This document shows, piece by piece, positions 1-13,440 of a DNA stretch of 64,000 nucleotides; within the stretch, counting starts at the first letter, position 1, and every line of letters begins with the position of its first letter. The DNA is from Ischnura elegans (Eukaryota > Arthropoda > Insecta > Odonata > Coenagrionidae): the NCBI RefSeq assembly GCF_921293095.1, contig NC_060258.1, positions 3,782,001 to 3,846,000 on the forward strand. The letters run 5' to 3'. A model generated the notes under the pieces. The model saw only the letters and a list, made by a program, of their open reading frames with translations. It did no database searches and was not told the origin of the DNA. A program made the position numbers and the translations under genes.

Positions 1-1612
1 TGGGTGAATACTGCCACACTGGGCGCTCGTCGTATCTCATAGAGCAAGTGAGTGCTCCGACATCACGGGGTTTCCCATTTTTGTGACCGTAGAAACGTAT
101 TGATCACATCTGATCACCTCGGAGCATAGGGAGGAAAATAAAAGACTTCGTTTTGTTCCATACGGTACGCTCTCATCGAGTGATCATATTAAATTAATTA
201 ATATACCCAATGATTGGAATCATGAGTTAGAGGTGGAATTATTCATAATGAACAAAATTATTCATGGCGGACGATTAAGCCGAGTCCAGTTGAGTTGGTT
301 GTGTTCGCTTGCATTGTCAGAGAACCAAGTGATGGAGCTGCTAGCTCAATCCATCGAACATAATTCGCTCCTAATTATGGAATTTTATTCAATAGGCTTA
401 CATTGTAGTAAAAGTGATTGTACCAGCAACAGAAGTACTTAACGTAGTTATACTTCCTAATAGATTAAAATTTTGTGGGCATAATATTCCCTAACTCTTT
501 ATTGGTTGCGTGTAACCAATAAAGCTGCAGCTGGCTCATGAGCTCAAGTGAGCCCATGGACTCGCCACTTCCCTAAACTTTCCGTAGCTATTCCAGCGTA
601 ATAAAAAGAGGACCAACGACGAATATCATTTCTCAGACAAAAAGGCACTGTGTCTGCTCCCCTTTAATTTTTTCGACGAGAGTATACTGCGTTCTACATC
701 CTGTTGACAGTGTGGGCTATTATGGGGATTCGTTTCCCCTGATAATCTCCATAAGGCCAGGAACGCTGTGTTTTCAATAGGAGCATGAAAATTAATACTG
801 CGCTATGCACCGTGAAACGCTGTATTCTAATCTAGAAAGAGACGCTGCATGCATTGGTGCCAATATTTTTTCGATAAAAATTATAGCAAAGGGCGTATAA
901 AAACTTTCATAAATTTCCATTACAAAGGTGCGTTTTTTTATTTTATCTTCCTCTCGTAATTGTCGCATAACCGTTGTTTATATTGGATTGAATCTTCTAC
1001 AAAAATTCTTCACACTCTTTTCTCTTTGGAGGTCTTCACTTTTTAAAAACTTACGTTAAAACGTTTTTATATCGACGCTGCACTCTTAAGGACAAGAAAA
1101 TTTGGATTTTTGCTAGGTAAAAAAGTAGTCGCTCCCTTCCGTTTCTTTACGTTATAGATCCCTTTATTTTTCGTATCAAATTGGGGGAAGAGGTGCAAAA
1201 TTTATTTTTAGTGAAACAATCATTAACTTTTATCAATTCTGAACGGAGTTCAAAAGTTTTTAACATGTGAAAAAATATAATATCGCCGCTGGGACGAGAA
1301 GAAATTTTCAAAAGTTGAAATTGTTGCATCTTCGAATCCAGTGAATCGAGATATGTGTTGTGGAGTTGTTTCAAAAAGGAAAAAATATTTTTAATGAGAG
1401 TTGAGGGATCGAAAAGCGTATCAATAATACCATGGGACAGTCTAAAAGATATTGATAGATTGCTTTGAATAAACATAGCAAAAAATTTAAATGGTATAGA
1501 TAATAGTAAATACTCAATTTTTTAATGGCAATTGAGGATTCCCTGCGCTCTCCTCCCCCTAATTCCTTAGATGTGCCTTTATGAATGAGACAAGTCTTTT
1601 GGGAACCATTTT
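1..1612. other. Intergenic, nothing recognised
   Basis: AT-rich sequence with short open frames only. No repeat family seen elsewhere in the window was found here. Confidence 0.5.
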
Positions 1613-1845
1613 TAACCCTCTGACTGCTGTTGAATCTGCGAAACCCTTCCCCTCACACGCGGCGGAAATTTTAAAATGCGTTTCGTTGGGACATGGAGCA
1701 GGTAATTCAATGATGGGCGTAGTACACCCTCCATAGGGTCGCTAAGCCAGAATCCTTTTCTCAACGAGCTCAACCTCGATGGCCCGTATCAGGGACCCTC
1801 CGAGCATGGGGCATGAAAAGTGACCCTTTTGCTGGTCGCTTAACT
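1613..1845. mobile_element. Truncated copy of the 2371-3072 element
   Basis: It starts TTAACCCTCTGACTGC and shares the AAAATGCGTTTCG and CATGGAGCAGGTA blocks with the start of the full copy about 760 bases away. The hairpin core is missing. Confidence 0.55.
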
Positions 1846-2370
1846 ATTACTCGTTTAGATGCACGTAATTAGCAGAGGGGGTATTTTCTGGACTTGCATT
1901 CGCTCATTTTGAGTGTTTATACGGGGAAATTATGACGGTAAACATGTTTACGCATCTACTCTGGCGGGAGAATCCATCGTGTAAACACGCTTTTAAACCT
2001 TATGCATACACGCAAAAAATACCCAAACTGGCGCAGTTATCACAACAAAATTATGGTAGTTGAGCATTCTGCTTGCAAATCCCTCCTCCTTCGAAAGTGG
2101 AGGATGCGTGACATCCAATTCAAAACAACGGTGGAGTTAGGTGCCGCTCGATTCGTGAAATGCAGATGAATTCCACTGATCGTATTTTCAAGAGTCTAGT
2201 TCGCATTGATAAATCAAAAAGCCGATGGTGGCAGCATCATCGCCGACAGAGTAGATCGGGTACTAACGGCTTTAATGGAAATCGTTTAAATATTTATTTC
2301 AGACAAAAAACAGAACGAGGCCAATTACAGAGGAATCACAATAACAAGAGAAACAATTTAATAATATTAA

Positions 2371-3072
2371 CCCTTTCGCTGCTTTTTAATCTCTGAAAAC
2401 CTTCTCACTTGAGGCAAAAAGGTTAAAATGCGTTTCGTGGGACCATGGAGCAGGTACTTCAATGATGGGCCGCTAAACCGGGGCCCCATCCTCGACCAGC
2501 TAACCCACTCAGGACCGTCCAACAGGCCGTACCAGCGGGGGTCGAAAAGTGACCGCTCTGACTGCATTTTGAAAATCAATCAATCAATCGGAATATCAAA
2601 AAATGGTTGGTTGCATCGCACTCCTGCCAATCAAGCAATCAAGTACATCTTTGAACCGTGTTTCTGCGATGAAAAATAACGATTTTGTTAACTTTACTAA
2701 AAAAGCGGCTGCCGAGCACCGGAAAATGGTCATTTTAGCAAAGTTAACAAAATCGTTATTTTTTCATCGCAGAAACACGGTTCAAAGATGTACTTGATTG
2801 CTTGATTGGCAGGAGTGCGATGCAACCAACCATTTTTTGATGATCAGATGGATTGATAGTTTTTCAAAATGCAGTCAGAGCGGTCACGTTTGGGGAGGTA
2901 GGCCCCCCGCTCAGAGGGTCGAAGAGAGGGACCAGCGAGGGTGAGCTCGTCGAGGAAAGGGTCCTGGATTAGGGACCCTTTGAAGTGCTTTGCATATCAG
3001 GGGAGAAGAAAAAGTACGTTCACAGCAGCCTGCCGTGCGAACTTACCAGGTACGCTCACTGCAGTGAAAGGG
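2371..3072. mobile_element. TTAA-flanked fold-back MITE (piggyBac-type ends), full copy
   Basis: 702 bp between TTAA duplications (2367-2370, 3073-3076). Termini are CCCTTTCGCTGC and, inverted, CCCTTTCACTGC. TTAA targets and CCC ends fit non-autonomous piggyBac-superfamily elements. The interior folds back on itself from about 2545 to 2890. No transposase is present. Related pieces lie at about 1613-1845 and 32060-32480. Confidence 0.72.
2595..2841. repeat. Near-perfect 109-bp hairpin
   Basis: Arms 2595-2704 and 2733-2841 are reverse complements with only one single-base indel and one substitution, around a loop of about 28 bases. The fold extends less perfectly out to about 2545 and 2890. 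It is the core of the fold-back MITE. Confidence 0.85.
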
Positions 3073-3782
3073 TTAAGTGAGAATCTGGGTAATTAAGAAA
3101 ACTCTATGAGCTAGAATATAATGCCAGTCCTTGGCCTCTCACTATCAATGTGTTCGCCACCACATACATTTTTCTCGTTGTTTGTAAAAAATAAACCGCT
3201 AATGAGCTCTACATTAGGGCGGATCGCAAAAATCAATTTTTTTCCAATCCATCTGGCTCAGTGAAAAAAGTTGTGGGACCGATCAAAAATAAGCGCTGAA
3301 AATTTTGACACCTGTAGGTGAACCTCTGACCCATGCTCTAATGCAATTTAGAGGGGAGGTCACAATTCGAAAAATGTAATATTTTATGGTCATTCCCTGT
3401 AGATTTTGCCGAGTTACTGCCCTTCTAGTGCAAAAATTTCGTACATTTTGACGTATCTGCCATCGTTAAGCCACAAAATGCCTAATTTGAGTCCGTGAAG
3501 AAAACATTCCAACGCCCACGCAGCGTCGCGGATACAAGAACGGCAGGCCGATCCCGTCCCCTCCCCGCTCGCTTCTCCCCCTCCCACGCCTCAAATGCAG
3601 CAAAATTCATCCCGCGTGTGCTACAAGGAGGGCGTTTATCTTTGATAATATAAATCGGAAGATGGTAGAAGGTAAAAAATGAATGCGTAGTGAGACGTCT
3701 TGTCCCTTATTTGTACCTCGTCGACGTTAAATCGATGTTACCAGCAATTAGAGAAGTGATGAAATATTACTCCAGATTACTA

Positions 3783-3977
3783 AAACCCGTGATAAATGCC
3801 TATCATATCCTGAATGCTATGCACTACAGCCTTGCCTACGAAATTAGGGGTGTTGCGTTTTATAAGGATGACCACTCATGGCTGGAAAATGCTGCCCTGT
3901 TTGTTCATGTATTTTTTTTCCAATAAAATGTTTCACATCGAATATTTGGCCCCTCAACGCTGTGATGCGCACCGACA
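3783..3977. repeat. Dispersed repeat, inverted copy at 8004-8196
   Basis: Blocks such as AAATGCCTATCATATCCTG, GGATGACCACTCATG and AAATATTTGGCCCCT recur in reverse complement at 8004-8196. It is an unclassified old mobile element. The open frame at 3690-3926 lies in it and has no family signature. Confidence 0.6.
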
Positions 3978-4059
3978 ACGCTTACTGATCTTCTTCATGA
4001 AAAAGTGTTTCTCCCTCAATTATTTTATTTTAAATTATAATAAATTAAGTGTTTTTTGA

Positions 4060-6180
4060 AAGAATGTTTATTTTCTATACGGTTTTCATTGTGATTTTAT
4101 TCCTTCCATTTTTTTGTAATGTTTCGATGAAATTCCGTTTCATACCGGCGATTTGACTAATTTCGTCCCAAAATTAAGGGCCTTTCTTCAACTTTACCAC
4201 CTTGAAAACTGCCGCCTACTCTGCTTATGAGACGTCAAGAGGGGTCAGCTCCTCTAGCATGAGACACTATATCTTCTTCATTAGCTCACTGTCCTCGCTT
4301 TGTCTTTCTCTTGTGCGTCATCACCTCAAGGCCCCAGTGTATTTGGTTCGCTTCGTTATTCCTTAAGCGAAGGGGCCATGTGGTTCGATCTGCATTTCTT
4401 CTTTCACGGACAGTAATAAACGAGAATTTCTTAACAGTCAGCATGTACTACGGCTCCTTCGAGATATTTTCTCTTCTGTAAGATTTACGACCGCTGCTGG
4501 TCCGTCAGAGAAAGTACAGGGAACAGAATCGAAAGATTGTGAGACGTTCAGACCTTTCTTTTATTGATCCCCAAGTAGATGTTGCTCTCTCTACATCCCG
4601 CGATCGACTCTCCGCTGCCAAGCTGCTTACTCTCTCAAGTTTACCTTAGGCGTCCCCACATGAACGGCATTCACCTCTCCGATTCGTTGCCATCGCCGTG
4701 GCGTGTGAGGCTTGTGGGTCGCTGACGTTGCAGTACCTATTGGTGGGAAAGGAGCGACCGGAAACCAGAGGGATGTGCAGGTAAGGTGCAAGCAGAGGAA
4801 AAGAACGGAGAGAGCGTGGGATGCTTAGGTAGGTGCTTTGGAACATGACGAGCCAGCATCCGGTCTCTTACACTTCTCTCGATGGAGTTCGAAAACACGC
4901 TTTTCGGTCCTCCAAACCATTCCTGCTGTGTGGTTCTCTTTCAGGAAGTGTGTTGTGATTCTCGTCGGGTTTACTTCCTGTGCGTGGTTATTTTTAGAGT
5001 ATTGACACCGCGTAATGTCTTCATCAAGCATAAAAATATTACAATATCCAATTTATATCGAAATACGGAAGAAATATTAGCAAGTGACCCAGAGGAGAGT
5101 GAAAGTTAGAAAAAATGATGGAGAAGATTATATCAATGAACGATATGAAATTGATCCGCTACGGCTGAAACGTCTATTTATCAGTATATCAATGTTTTAA
5201 TAGGATTAATGGCGTCACATGCTAGGATGACTCATTACATGTTTTTTCCCTTGGTTCTAACCAGGCATGGATTTGCCATAGAAAATACTAACCCTTGTTA
5301 AGTTTTGAAGGATCTAAGGTTTTCCCGGTGAATAAACTGGAGGAAGAGGTCTCGGGTTCCCAGCTGGGTCCAAGGGTTCCAAAAAAACCTATGACCCTGC
5401 GGGAAACCCGAGAACTACACTTCAATGGTAAGTTTTGTTTGCGTGAACATGCATGTATATTTTGCTAGCATGCGTAATATTTCTATGACCTTGCGGTGTA
5501 CATGTGGCGGTCCTCTTGCATGCTGCATGTTGGCGATTGGTCACCCCCTGCCAAACACCCTACAGGTGGATCGCAGGGTATTATGTAGATGTGGAAGTTT
5601 TACATCCGCAACGAGCTTTACTTCCAAATTGTAATCCTCGTGTTTATGCAATCAAAACAACATTGAGCCATTGAGGTTGCACGATCATTAGGATACGTCA
5701 GTGAACATTTCATAGTAGGTAGTGGGTACTTCCATAGAAAGTGGTTGTCTTTTTTTCGAAAATTGTTCAACCTTGACCTCATGCAGTTACGTCTAAGTTG
5801 AAACTACAATGCATATGTTCCTAAAAATTATTAGCCCGGTCAAAATAGACAAGGACCCTTCTATAAATTCCCAACAAGCTAAAAATTCACAGAAACGCTA
5901 GGAATAGCATTTTAATAAAATCCTGAAAAGAACCCATCGATCCCGTGTGTGCAAAGAATTTTATTCAAGGTCAAAGGTCACGAAAATGAGTTTTTTTTTG
6001 CATTTTTTGGCCAAACGGTTAGTTTTTCAATAAAAATAGCTCAGATCAAAATTGTAGACCAGACATATACGAAATTGTTTGTGTACTTTCTTCTCTAACA
6101 TTTTTCATTTATGATTGTTGTTTTGTTGTAATTGTTTAATTTATGTAAATTACGAAAATTACAAGAAATTTAAGGGAAAG
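4060..6180. other. Intergenic; one short imperfect inverted repeat
   Basis: Only a CTCGGGTTCCC / GGGAAACCCGAG inverted pair at about 5347-5412 stands out. The open frames at 4882-5109 and 5425-5634 lack any family signature. Confidence 0.4.
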
Positions 6181-6255
6181 TTTGTATTTTCCGTGTATTC
6201 CGATTATTCGTGTCGCTCATCCTCATCATTAGCCCGGATAATCGGGAGTTCCTGT
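6180..6255 (+). mobile_element. Solo terminal sequence of a pogo/Tigger-like element
   Basis: It contains a CCGATTATTCGTG block and ends CCGGATAATCGGGAGTTCCTG followed by TA. The GGATAATCGGGAG end next to TA resembles pogo/Tigger-group termini. Similar ends occur at 43884-43962 and 44862-44921. Confidence 0.4.
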
Positions 6256-7385
6256 ATAAAAAATTAATAAAAGTAAGTGTGTAACTTTATCTTTTGATAA
6301 GGCGAGAATCGAATGACTTTATGGAAGGATTATTCGACAAGGTTATTTTGGTGGCTTTTTTGATTCCTGCCCAGTTTCAAGGAAAAAATTCACCAAACTA
6401 TAGACAATAGAAACACAATGCATTATTATACTTTATAACATTAGATGTTACATTTATTATGAGATTTATTCTTTCATAGTATTTTTATTAGAAATTGGAA
6501 CCGTCCAATTATGATCGGAGAGCGGAGAAAATACACTCGCAGCTAACTTTCGATTGGCTTTTCTCGGAAATGGTAAATCATAGAGAAGAAAGTAAAATTA
6601 TAATTTTTTTAGATAATTTCCTGATCTGAAATTAAAAAAAGGGTGGTTTCATTTTTTATTTTAATTGCCTAAATCGAAAGATTACTCCTTGAGTACGTAA
6701 ATCACGTTTTTAGCTTTTTAAATGACGATATCTATTTTAAGCGATTAAATGAAATGTGAAAAATTTCAAGCGCGCGAAAACGCGACGGCCAAGAATGAAT
6801 GCTGGGAAAAGCCCGTGTGACGTCATTCTGGTTCCTGAGGCCGCGGTGTGAGGCCATCTTGGTGCGAGGCAATAAGCACCGCTGTAAGCAGGTAGCGCTT
6901 GGCTTAAATAAGGATTATTAATTCTCTATCAATCGAAGGAAACTTTCCGACCATAGGTAATATTAATGGGTGATTATTAAGACATGTTTCCCTGAACTTT
7001 GTGCCTCATGCATGCACTGCTATAATTATATCATATTCACGGTATTCCATGATATATTATATCATGAGTGACCCACCGCGCGGAAGGGATGGGAAAGGGT
7101 TGATCTGATTGCATCGGTTCCATTTTAATCTGTTTTCGAAACAGTCCGCGATATGTGCAATGCGATCCACTTAACTTGCGAGTAATAGCAATGAAAAGTA
7201 ATGAATTTATCAGATAATACCATCATTGGTGTGACTTTCGGTAGTCACCACTTATTATACCTTATTTCCCCGTGAAACTTGCATTAATTTTCTCCGTCAG
7301 CGACGCGAGTGGCGACTTTGGTAAACACACTCGAATGCGCTGTGGACGAAGAGACATTCAGATGCTTGATTAACATCCTCTTTAT

Positions 7386-7984
7386 CAGGGTTACCACTCT
7401 AACTAAATTATAATATTCACGGTTACTTTCAGGTTTTCACGGTCTAAATGGCGTCAAAATCACGGTCTGTTAATAACCATTTTAGAAAGAAATATTGATC
7501 ACATAAAAATCACTGGCCGCACGTAAACTAAAAATATAGCAAAAGCGATAAACGCCGGGAATGCAATACGCAGCCTAGAAAGGGCTCTTATGACGTCACC
7601 TATCGTTAGCAAAATTGAGGTCCGGCTAAAGTTTGTGAGGGAGAAAATGGAGGTTGACAGGGAAGTGAAGATGTGTCTGATTTCTCGCCAGGGGTAATGA
7701 TCGCTTTGGTTAAAGGTCGTCCAATCACAGCCTTAAGGTCTGTGTGTGGTCATGACACACGGACCAATATTTCCGCCCTGAAATATACGTTTGCAGATAA
7801 ATGCGTGGACAGTATCTGCGAGCGACTGACCTATTTATTTTTTTGACCCGTCAATCGTAGATCTAAAATTAAGTTTTTAAGGATTTAGGACGAATTTCAC
7901 GGCTATTTCCAGGTTTTTTCACGGTAGACGAAATTCACGGCCTTTTCACGGTTTTAAGGTTTTCACGGTTGAGTGGGTACCCTG
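7386..7984. mobile_element. hAT-like MITE, family 1, copy 1
   Basis: About 600 bp with inverted ends CAGGGTTACCACT and AGTGGGTACCCTG, plus repeated TTCACGG motifs near both ends. The interior shares TGACGTCACCTATCGTTAG with copy 2 at 44106-44724. CAGGG ends suggest hAT, but I do not see a clear 8-bp target duplication. Confidence 0.6.
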
Positions 7985-8003
7985 ATTATTGTATGTTGCG
8001 TAC

Positions 8004-8196
8004 TCGGTTCGCATCACGGCGTTTAGGGGTCAAATATTCGTTGTGAAACAATTTATCGGAAAATTACACGAACAAAGCATTTTCCAGCTGTGAGTGGTCA
8101 TCCTTATAAAGCGCAACACTCCTCATTTCTTAGGCAAGCCTGGAGTGCATAACATGCAGGATATGATAGGCATTTCATCATGGGTTTTTATAATGT
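8004..8196. repeat. Inverted copy of the 3783-3977 repeat
   Basis: Reverse-complement match to 3783-3977, roughly 80 per cent by eye. It starts about 20 bases after the hAT-like copy that ends at 7984. Confidence 0.6.
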
Positions 8197-8259
8197 GCAT
8201 CCTATGTTGTATTGAGTAATTAATAAATAAATTGGGATTTTTCGTCCCTCATAGTAAGC

Positions 8260-11035
8260 AAAGCGTCGGTGAGACTGAACTGCCTTTTCACTACACATCG
8301 CAAAGAGGATAATGACATTTGAAGAGAGAAAAGGAGTATTGTTTGGAGATGGATAAAATCAGAATAACTACGGGTTTATACAACTAATTTCATGTTGATC
8401 ATTAAGCAAGGCCCTTCACATTTGCAGTCCTCTGACTTACTGTCTGTAAAAAAAGCTAGATACCCGAGTTTGAAGAGCTATAGCGTCTAAACAAAGCAAC
8501 CAATTTCAATGCAACAAAAAAACATACAAAAAAATTATTTCTTCGTTGTATCGTGTACTTTAAAAAATCTTGGGCTCAGGTAAGTTTCCTGTACTCTACT
8601 TTTTCTCATAAATGTACACGTATTTTGCGCGTTAATTCAAGTTGCCCAACTTTAAGAGACTGGCATTCCCGTAGTTTTTGATCCTGTTAATTGAAATATT
8701 GTCATAAAAAAGCTACATCTATTACTAGCAATTTGCCAAAAACAAGTTGTTTTTACCACTAAAAATTATCGGAGTTTTTGTAAACAACGCAAACCTATGC
8801 CAGCTTCGAAACCAGTGGGTCAATTGCAAATTGATTGGTACTGTAGTATTAGTAGTTGTAGTAGGTAAATAAGCAAAAATCCTGGCCTCCTTGGCGACAA
8901 TACAAAAATTGATTGCTCTACTTGCGGTTGCTACAATTTAATACCCTTGCAGGGTAAGTGAAGGAGAAATTGAGGTAAAGCTCGTGCTTTGCACATAAGG
9001 TGCAAGAAGAGTAAAATGAAATCCATAAATAAGAAAAACTTTCCCTAAAACCATACCATGTTTCTCCTGTACCGCAGTACGGAAGTCATTGATTCTTTAG
9101 CGATGGTTAATTACGGTGACTCTCCCAGTTAAGACTGCATTATTTTTTTGGGCCACGGCCGAGCAGCCAGTGAGCATATACGCTTATGCCACCTCTTCGG
9201 CAGGGAGAAAACAATTTAGCACATAATGTCAGCATTATCTCTCCCAGTGAAATAGAAATCTAATACTCCAGTTGTCATCAGGGAATGTGGAAATTGGTGA
9301 CAACCTGCTGCGTATGTATAAGTAAAACCTTTTACGTGCGCAACAGCAGTTCATTCGGACTCATTTAACATCTCTTAGAAAGTAAGTTTTATGATTGAAG
9401 GGTATTATTTAAATAATTTTATTTAAATTAGTATATCCATTTTTCCTCTAATGCACAGTAAGAGTCTAAATACATATTGCTGCCATTTTTTCATAAACTA
9501 AACACTTGAAAAATGGGTAAATTCCAGGGAAAGAGCATCATTTCTCAGTTTCTGAGCCATTTGGACTTTTTCCCCTCAGCTGCCACAAGCCACGTATTGT
9601 TCTTAAAAAAATTATGTGAACAAGAGACACATTCACTAGACTGCACGTTTGGTCTTATATTTACTGATCATTATTTCAAATATATCCTCATGAAGGTATG
9701 GATGTACTTGTTAATTTACAGTACGTGTCCAAAATCCCTCTCACGGAGGCAGAAAAAAGTAAAACCTGAAATACTCACAGTGGCGGTCAATTCACCACCA
9801 ATTTACTTCACAGTATACTTGAGCACATATTAACCTTCAATAAAAAAATTGGATGAGGGACTTTTGGTGATAATTCTGAAAGTATAAAGTAATGTCAATT
9901 AACAACTGTTGACATCAATTTGCCTAACATAACAATGGAAGGGGAATAAAAGACATTACTACAGAAGCTATGCACTTGGATAGACAAGGGGTCAAAATTT
10001 CATTCAAATATATTATGTGGTTTCTGAGTTATGAATTTTTACCCTGTGCCCTGCACTCTGGAATTTGACTTCCACTAGCGCGACTTCTGAGCAAACATCT
10101 CAAACTTCGACTCCTCATATCTTGCAAACGATGAGAGTGAGAGAGGAAATGTTTTTCATGGGTCATACGATAGGTGATAGTAGCTAGTGACAAAAATTTC
10201 ATTAAAATCTGAGTCGGTGGATGCCATGCCTGGCTGAACTGACATGGAATAACCCGCATTTTAATTACAATTTTCCTGTGTAAAGCTTGATAATTTTCAT
10301 TTTCACTCTTAAAATGCATTCATGTCATATGCAAGAAAAATTGAAAAATATAGCGCTAGCTTTGATTAGCGATTAGATTACAAATTTTAAGGATGAAGTG
10401 GGCTATGGAGCACAGCACTAAAAAGCATCTTGGCAAATGGCAGGGGAACATCAGGGTGTCCCCCTGGACTTTGTGAGAAAAAATATCATAATTGAATCCA
10501 ATTTACCACATGGGATACTGATTTCAAGCCAAAATAAAGCACTGAAACTTTAAGCCAGAATAACTTTATTTGATCTGAATGGAGCATGATACCCAATGTG
10601 GAATGAAGCTTCACGACAGTTTGCTGCACAATTTAAAAAATTCCTAGTTTAATTACATCACATTCAATGAAATGCTATTTCCCCAAATATGCCTTGAAAT
10701 ACTGTTTAACAGAATGTAGTATGACACCACTAAAGGAAATAATTCAATTATAAAAAATAGGCATTCAGTTATAAATGCATAATTATTGAATTCAATATTG
10801 CAAAAAAATTGATATATTGTTTCCTTATAGTATCATGCACGGACATATTTAAAAAAGACAAACAAATGTGAATGAAAAAAAATTAAAAAGAAATGAAAAC
10901 AGGAAATCCCTTAAGTGAGGATATTATGCCATTTGTAAGGGTGTCGCTCGCCGTCTCGTGCCAGCTCGGTTCCGCTCTCGGTGTAATGGAAGAATCGCAG
11001 AGTCACGTTCAAGTAATGGGTCCAGTATCTGATAC
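8260..11035. other. Intergenic, nothing recognised
   Basis: The longest frame (9513-9833, plus) has no recognisable motif. Composition is AT-rich. Confidence 0.45.
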
Positions 11036-11200
11036 TCATAACACGTTGCAACCTCTCGCGTGGGATCCATCCTCATGCATGACTCTGACACCCTACTCCT
11101 ATTAACAACTTGCAACTTGCTCTCGCGTGGGAATTGGTCTCCGCGTATTCCTCCAACACTTTATGCCGTAACACGTTGCAGTATCATTGCGTGGGAAGGC
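11036..11200 (+). repeat. Three copies of an AACACGTTGCA / CGCGTGGGA motif pair
   Basis: AACACGTTGCA followed by CTCGCGTGGGA-like sequence recurs near 11040, 11105 and 11168 at roughly 64-base spacing. It is a degenerate short tandem structure of unknown meaning. Confidence 0.4.
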
Positions 11201-11251
11201 GTATGATGTGAATGATCATGCGGCCTTTTTCCGGTCAATTGGAGGACGCTG

Positions 11252-11480
11252 CACAGTGGTCCGAAATCGGAAAAAGCCGGACAAAATTCCAAAATAGCGT
11301 TTTTTGAGGTAGAGACTTGAAATTTGACGTATATGCTCACAAACGATTGGTAATCATGAGACAATAAGTCGTTTTTCATAGATCTCATCCGTTGCTAAGA
11401 TATAGAGGACCAAACACGACCAAATTTCCAAAAACACACCCGATCTCATTTTTCTTCGAAAAACTTAGAAGTTAAGCTGC
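11252..11480 (+). mobile_element. Possible transposon end with CACAGTGG terminus
   Basis: It starts CACAGTGGTCCGAAATCGG, similar to CACAGTGGTTTGGATCCGG at 29966. CACAGTG ends occur in Transib elements. No partner terminus or target duplication is visible, so this is a weak call. Confidence 0.25.
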
Positions 11481-13440
11481 TCGTAGAGTTTGTGAAGGAT
11501 TTTAATGGAGTAAAAAACATTATATTCCAGTAATATGATACTTTATCTACATTTTACATTATTTTTAAATATTTTGGTTGATATCGATGTGGTATAATGT
11601 CACAAAATGACGGCTGCGTTTTTATGGCAAAACCTGACATAAAGTAGACATTATCTTTAGTTTGAGAAATAACAGTTCTCCAATTTTTACTGAGAGTATT
11701 TAGAAGAGATAGTTTAAGAGTATAAAGCAAACATTTTGGAAAAAAGTTTGCAGCTGCGGAAATGAGCGGAACTTTTTTATCGCACTTCACGTCCCGGCTC
11801 CGCGACGCGGGGGCTTAGACTCTGAGACACTGTTGGATATATCACTTTCTTTGGAACTTAATTATTTGAAGTCGTCGTTTTATGCACAGTAAATAGTCTC
11901 TATTGACCCTAAATACTTAATTGGAGATACTGCTAAGATATTTGATCGATATACTATGTTACTGAACGCGTAAATCTGGTAAACATGCTTTGGTTTCCAA
12001 ACTCAACGGAATCAGGTCGCATATTACGAACATCCTTTGAGTAGGATTGAAGTTTTCTCGCGTCGACTGACACGTAAAATTACTACGAAAGGCAACAAAT
12101 GGCATTCTATCACTATATAATTCCCTTTTCAACCTTGCCGTGGAGGTGCGTTCCAAAAAGGGACATTTTATCACAAATTGTTTAAAACTCGGGGAATATT
12201 GCAAATTTCAACATTTATTTTAAATAATTAATTGAGATACAAGAAAAGAAGCACCTTTTTATGGACCATTAACCCATAAGTGCATAAAGTTATTTTTGCC
12301 ATACATTCGTTAAATATGTAAGTTTGCGGAAAAATTGGCTCATTGTTGCAGGTAGAGATTTAAAGATGATGCCTTGGTCAGAATCAACCCATATCTGCTG
12401 CGCGGACTATTTTAATGTAAGAAAATGGAACATATTTTTACAATCGATAGTAAATCAACGAACTTTTGAATCAACAATTTTTAGGATTAATGCAATTAAT
12501 GAGCTAATTCTTTCAACCCAATAGTTATATTAGATTATTTATTACTATGTTCTCACTGTGGTTACAATTTAGGTTGATATTTGGTTTAACTTGTATATTA
12601 AAAATACTATTTATTCAGATCTATTAAGTTGAAATATTTTAAATTACTATTCTCGCGTTAGAAACCACATTGTTAGCAGTTTTTTATGGCATAAAAGCAT
12701 TAGCCTCATTATAAATTCATTCGTGCATGAAGTGTTTTTCTTGAAATTGAATAACCATATTAAAGAATATATGGAAAAATTTTAAGTTACTATAAATACA
12801 TACTTATTACTTAGCTGGTTATTAAATGTTACACTTCTCATTTTCCAGGATTGATGGCGATGGACACTAGGCGTTTTCTCTACTACAGTAAATGTTAACT
12901 GTGTTACTAGTACTAGAGAATGTTTGGAGTACATCAATAAATGTTAAATTTCCTGTATGGATTTATTTTATTGCATAGAAAATCATCCACCTCCATATGA
13001 ATCCAAAATTTCCTGTTGCAGGGGATATGTTATTGATGGTTTGTCAAAAGTCATATGCTAACATGTTTTATCAACTTAGATCTTTGATGGGAGGTCACAG
13101 CTGAAATGCAGTTGCCATGTGTGAGCACAATGAATATCTTACGATCGGGTTGACATATGTTAAATTCTGAATTCCATTTGCACTCATACTGGCATAATCT
13201 GGAGATATATCAAGTCTGAGCTTTTTATTGTAGTAAGAATTATTTAACTTTCTTGCCGCTTACAGCTGAAGAAATCCATAGAGATGCATCATCGCTTTTC
13301 AAAATTTACAATGTATTAAATTGATTATGTAAGAATGCCATTGTAACAATTGAAGATTACTGCTATCCAGTATGCCTTTATCTCCGTCATATTTGACTGG
13401 CTGGGAAATGCCTTCAGTATGCTTCTCAGATTTATTTGTT
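11480..13440. other. Intergenic, nothing recognised
   Basis: AT-rich, short frames, no clear repeat. Confidence 0.45.

Noticed and set aside
9513..9833. 106-codon open frame as a gene
   Set aside because: No recognisable domain, no neighbouring exon or polyadenylation context, and composition like the surrounding AT-rich DNA.
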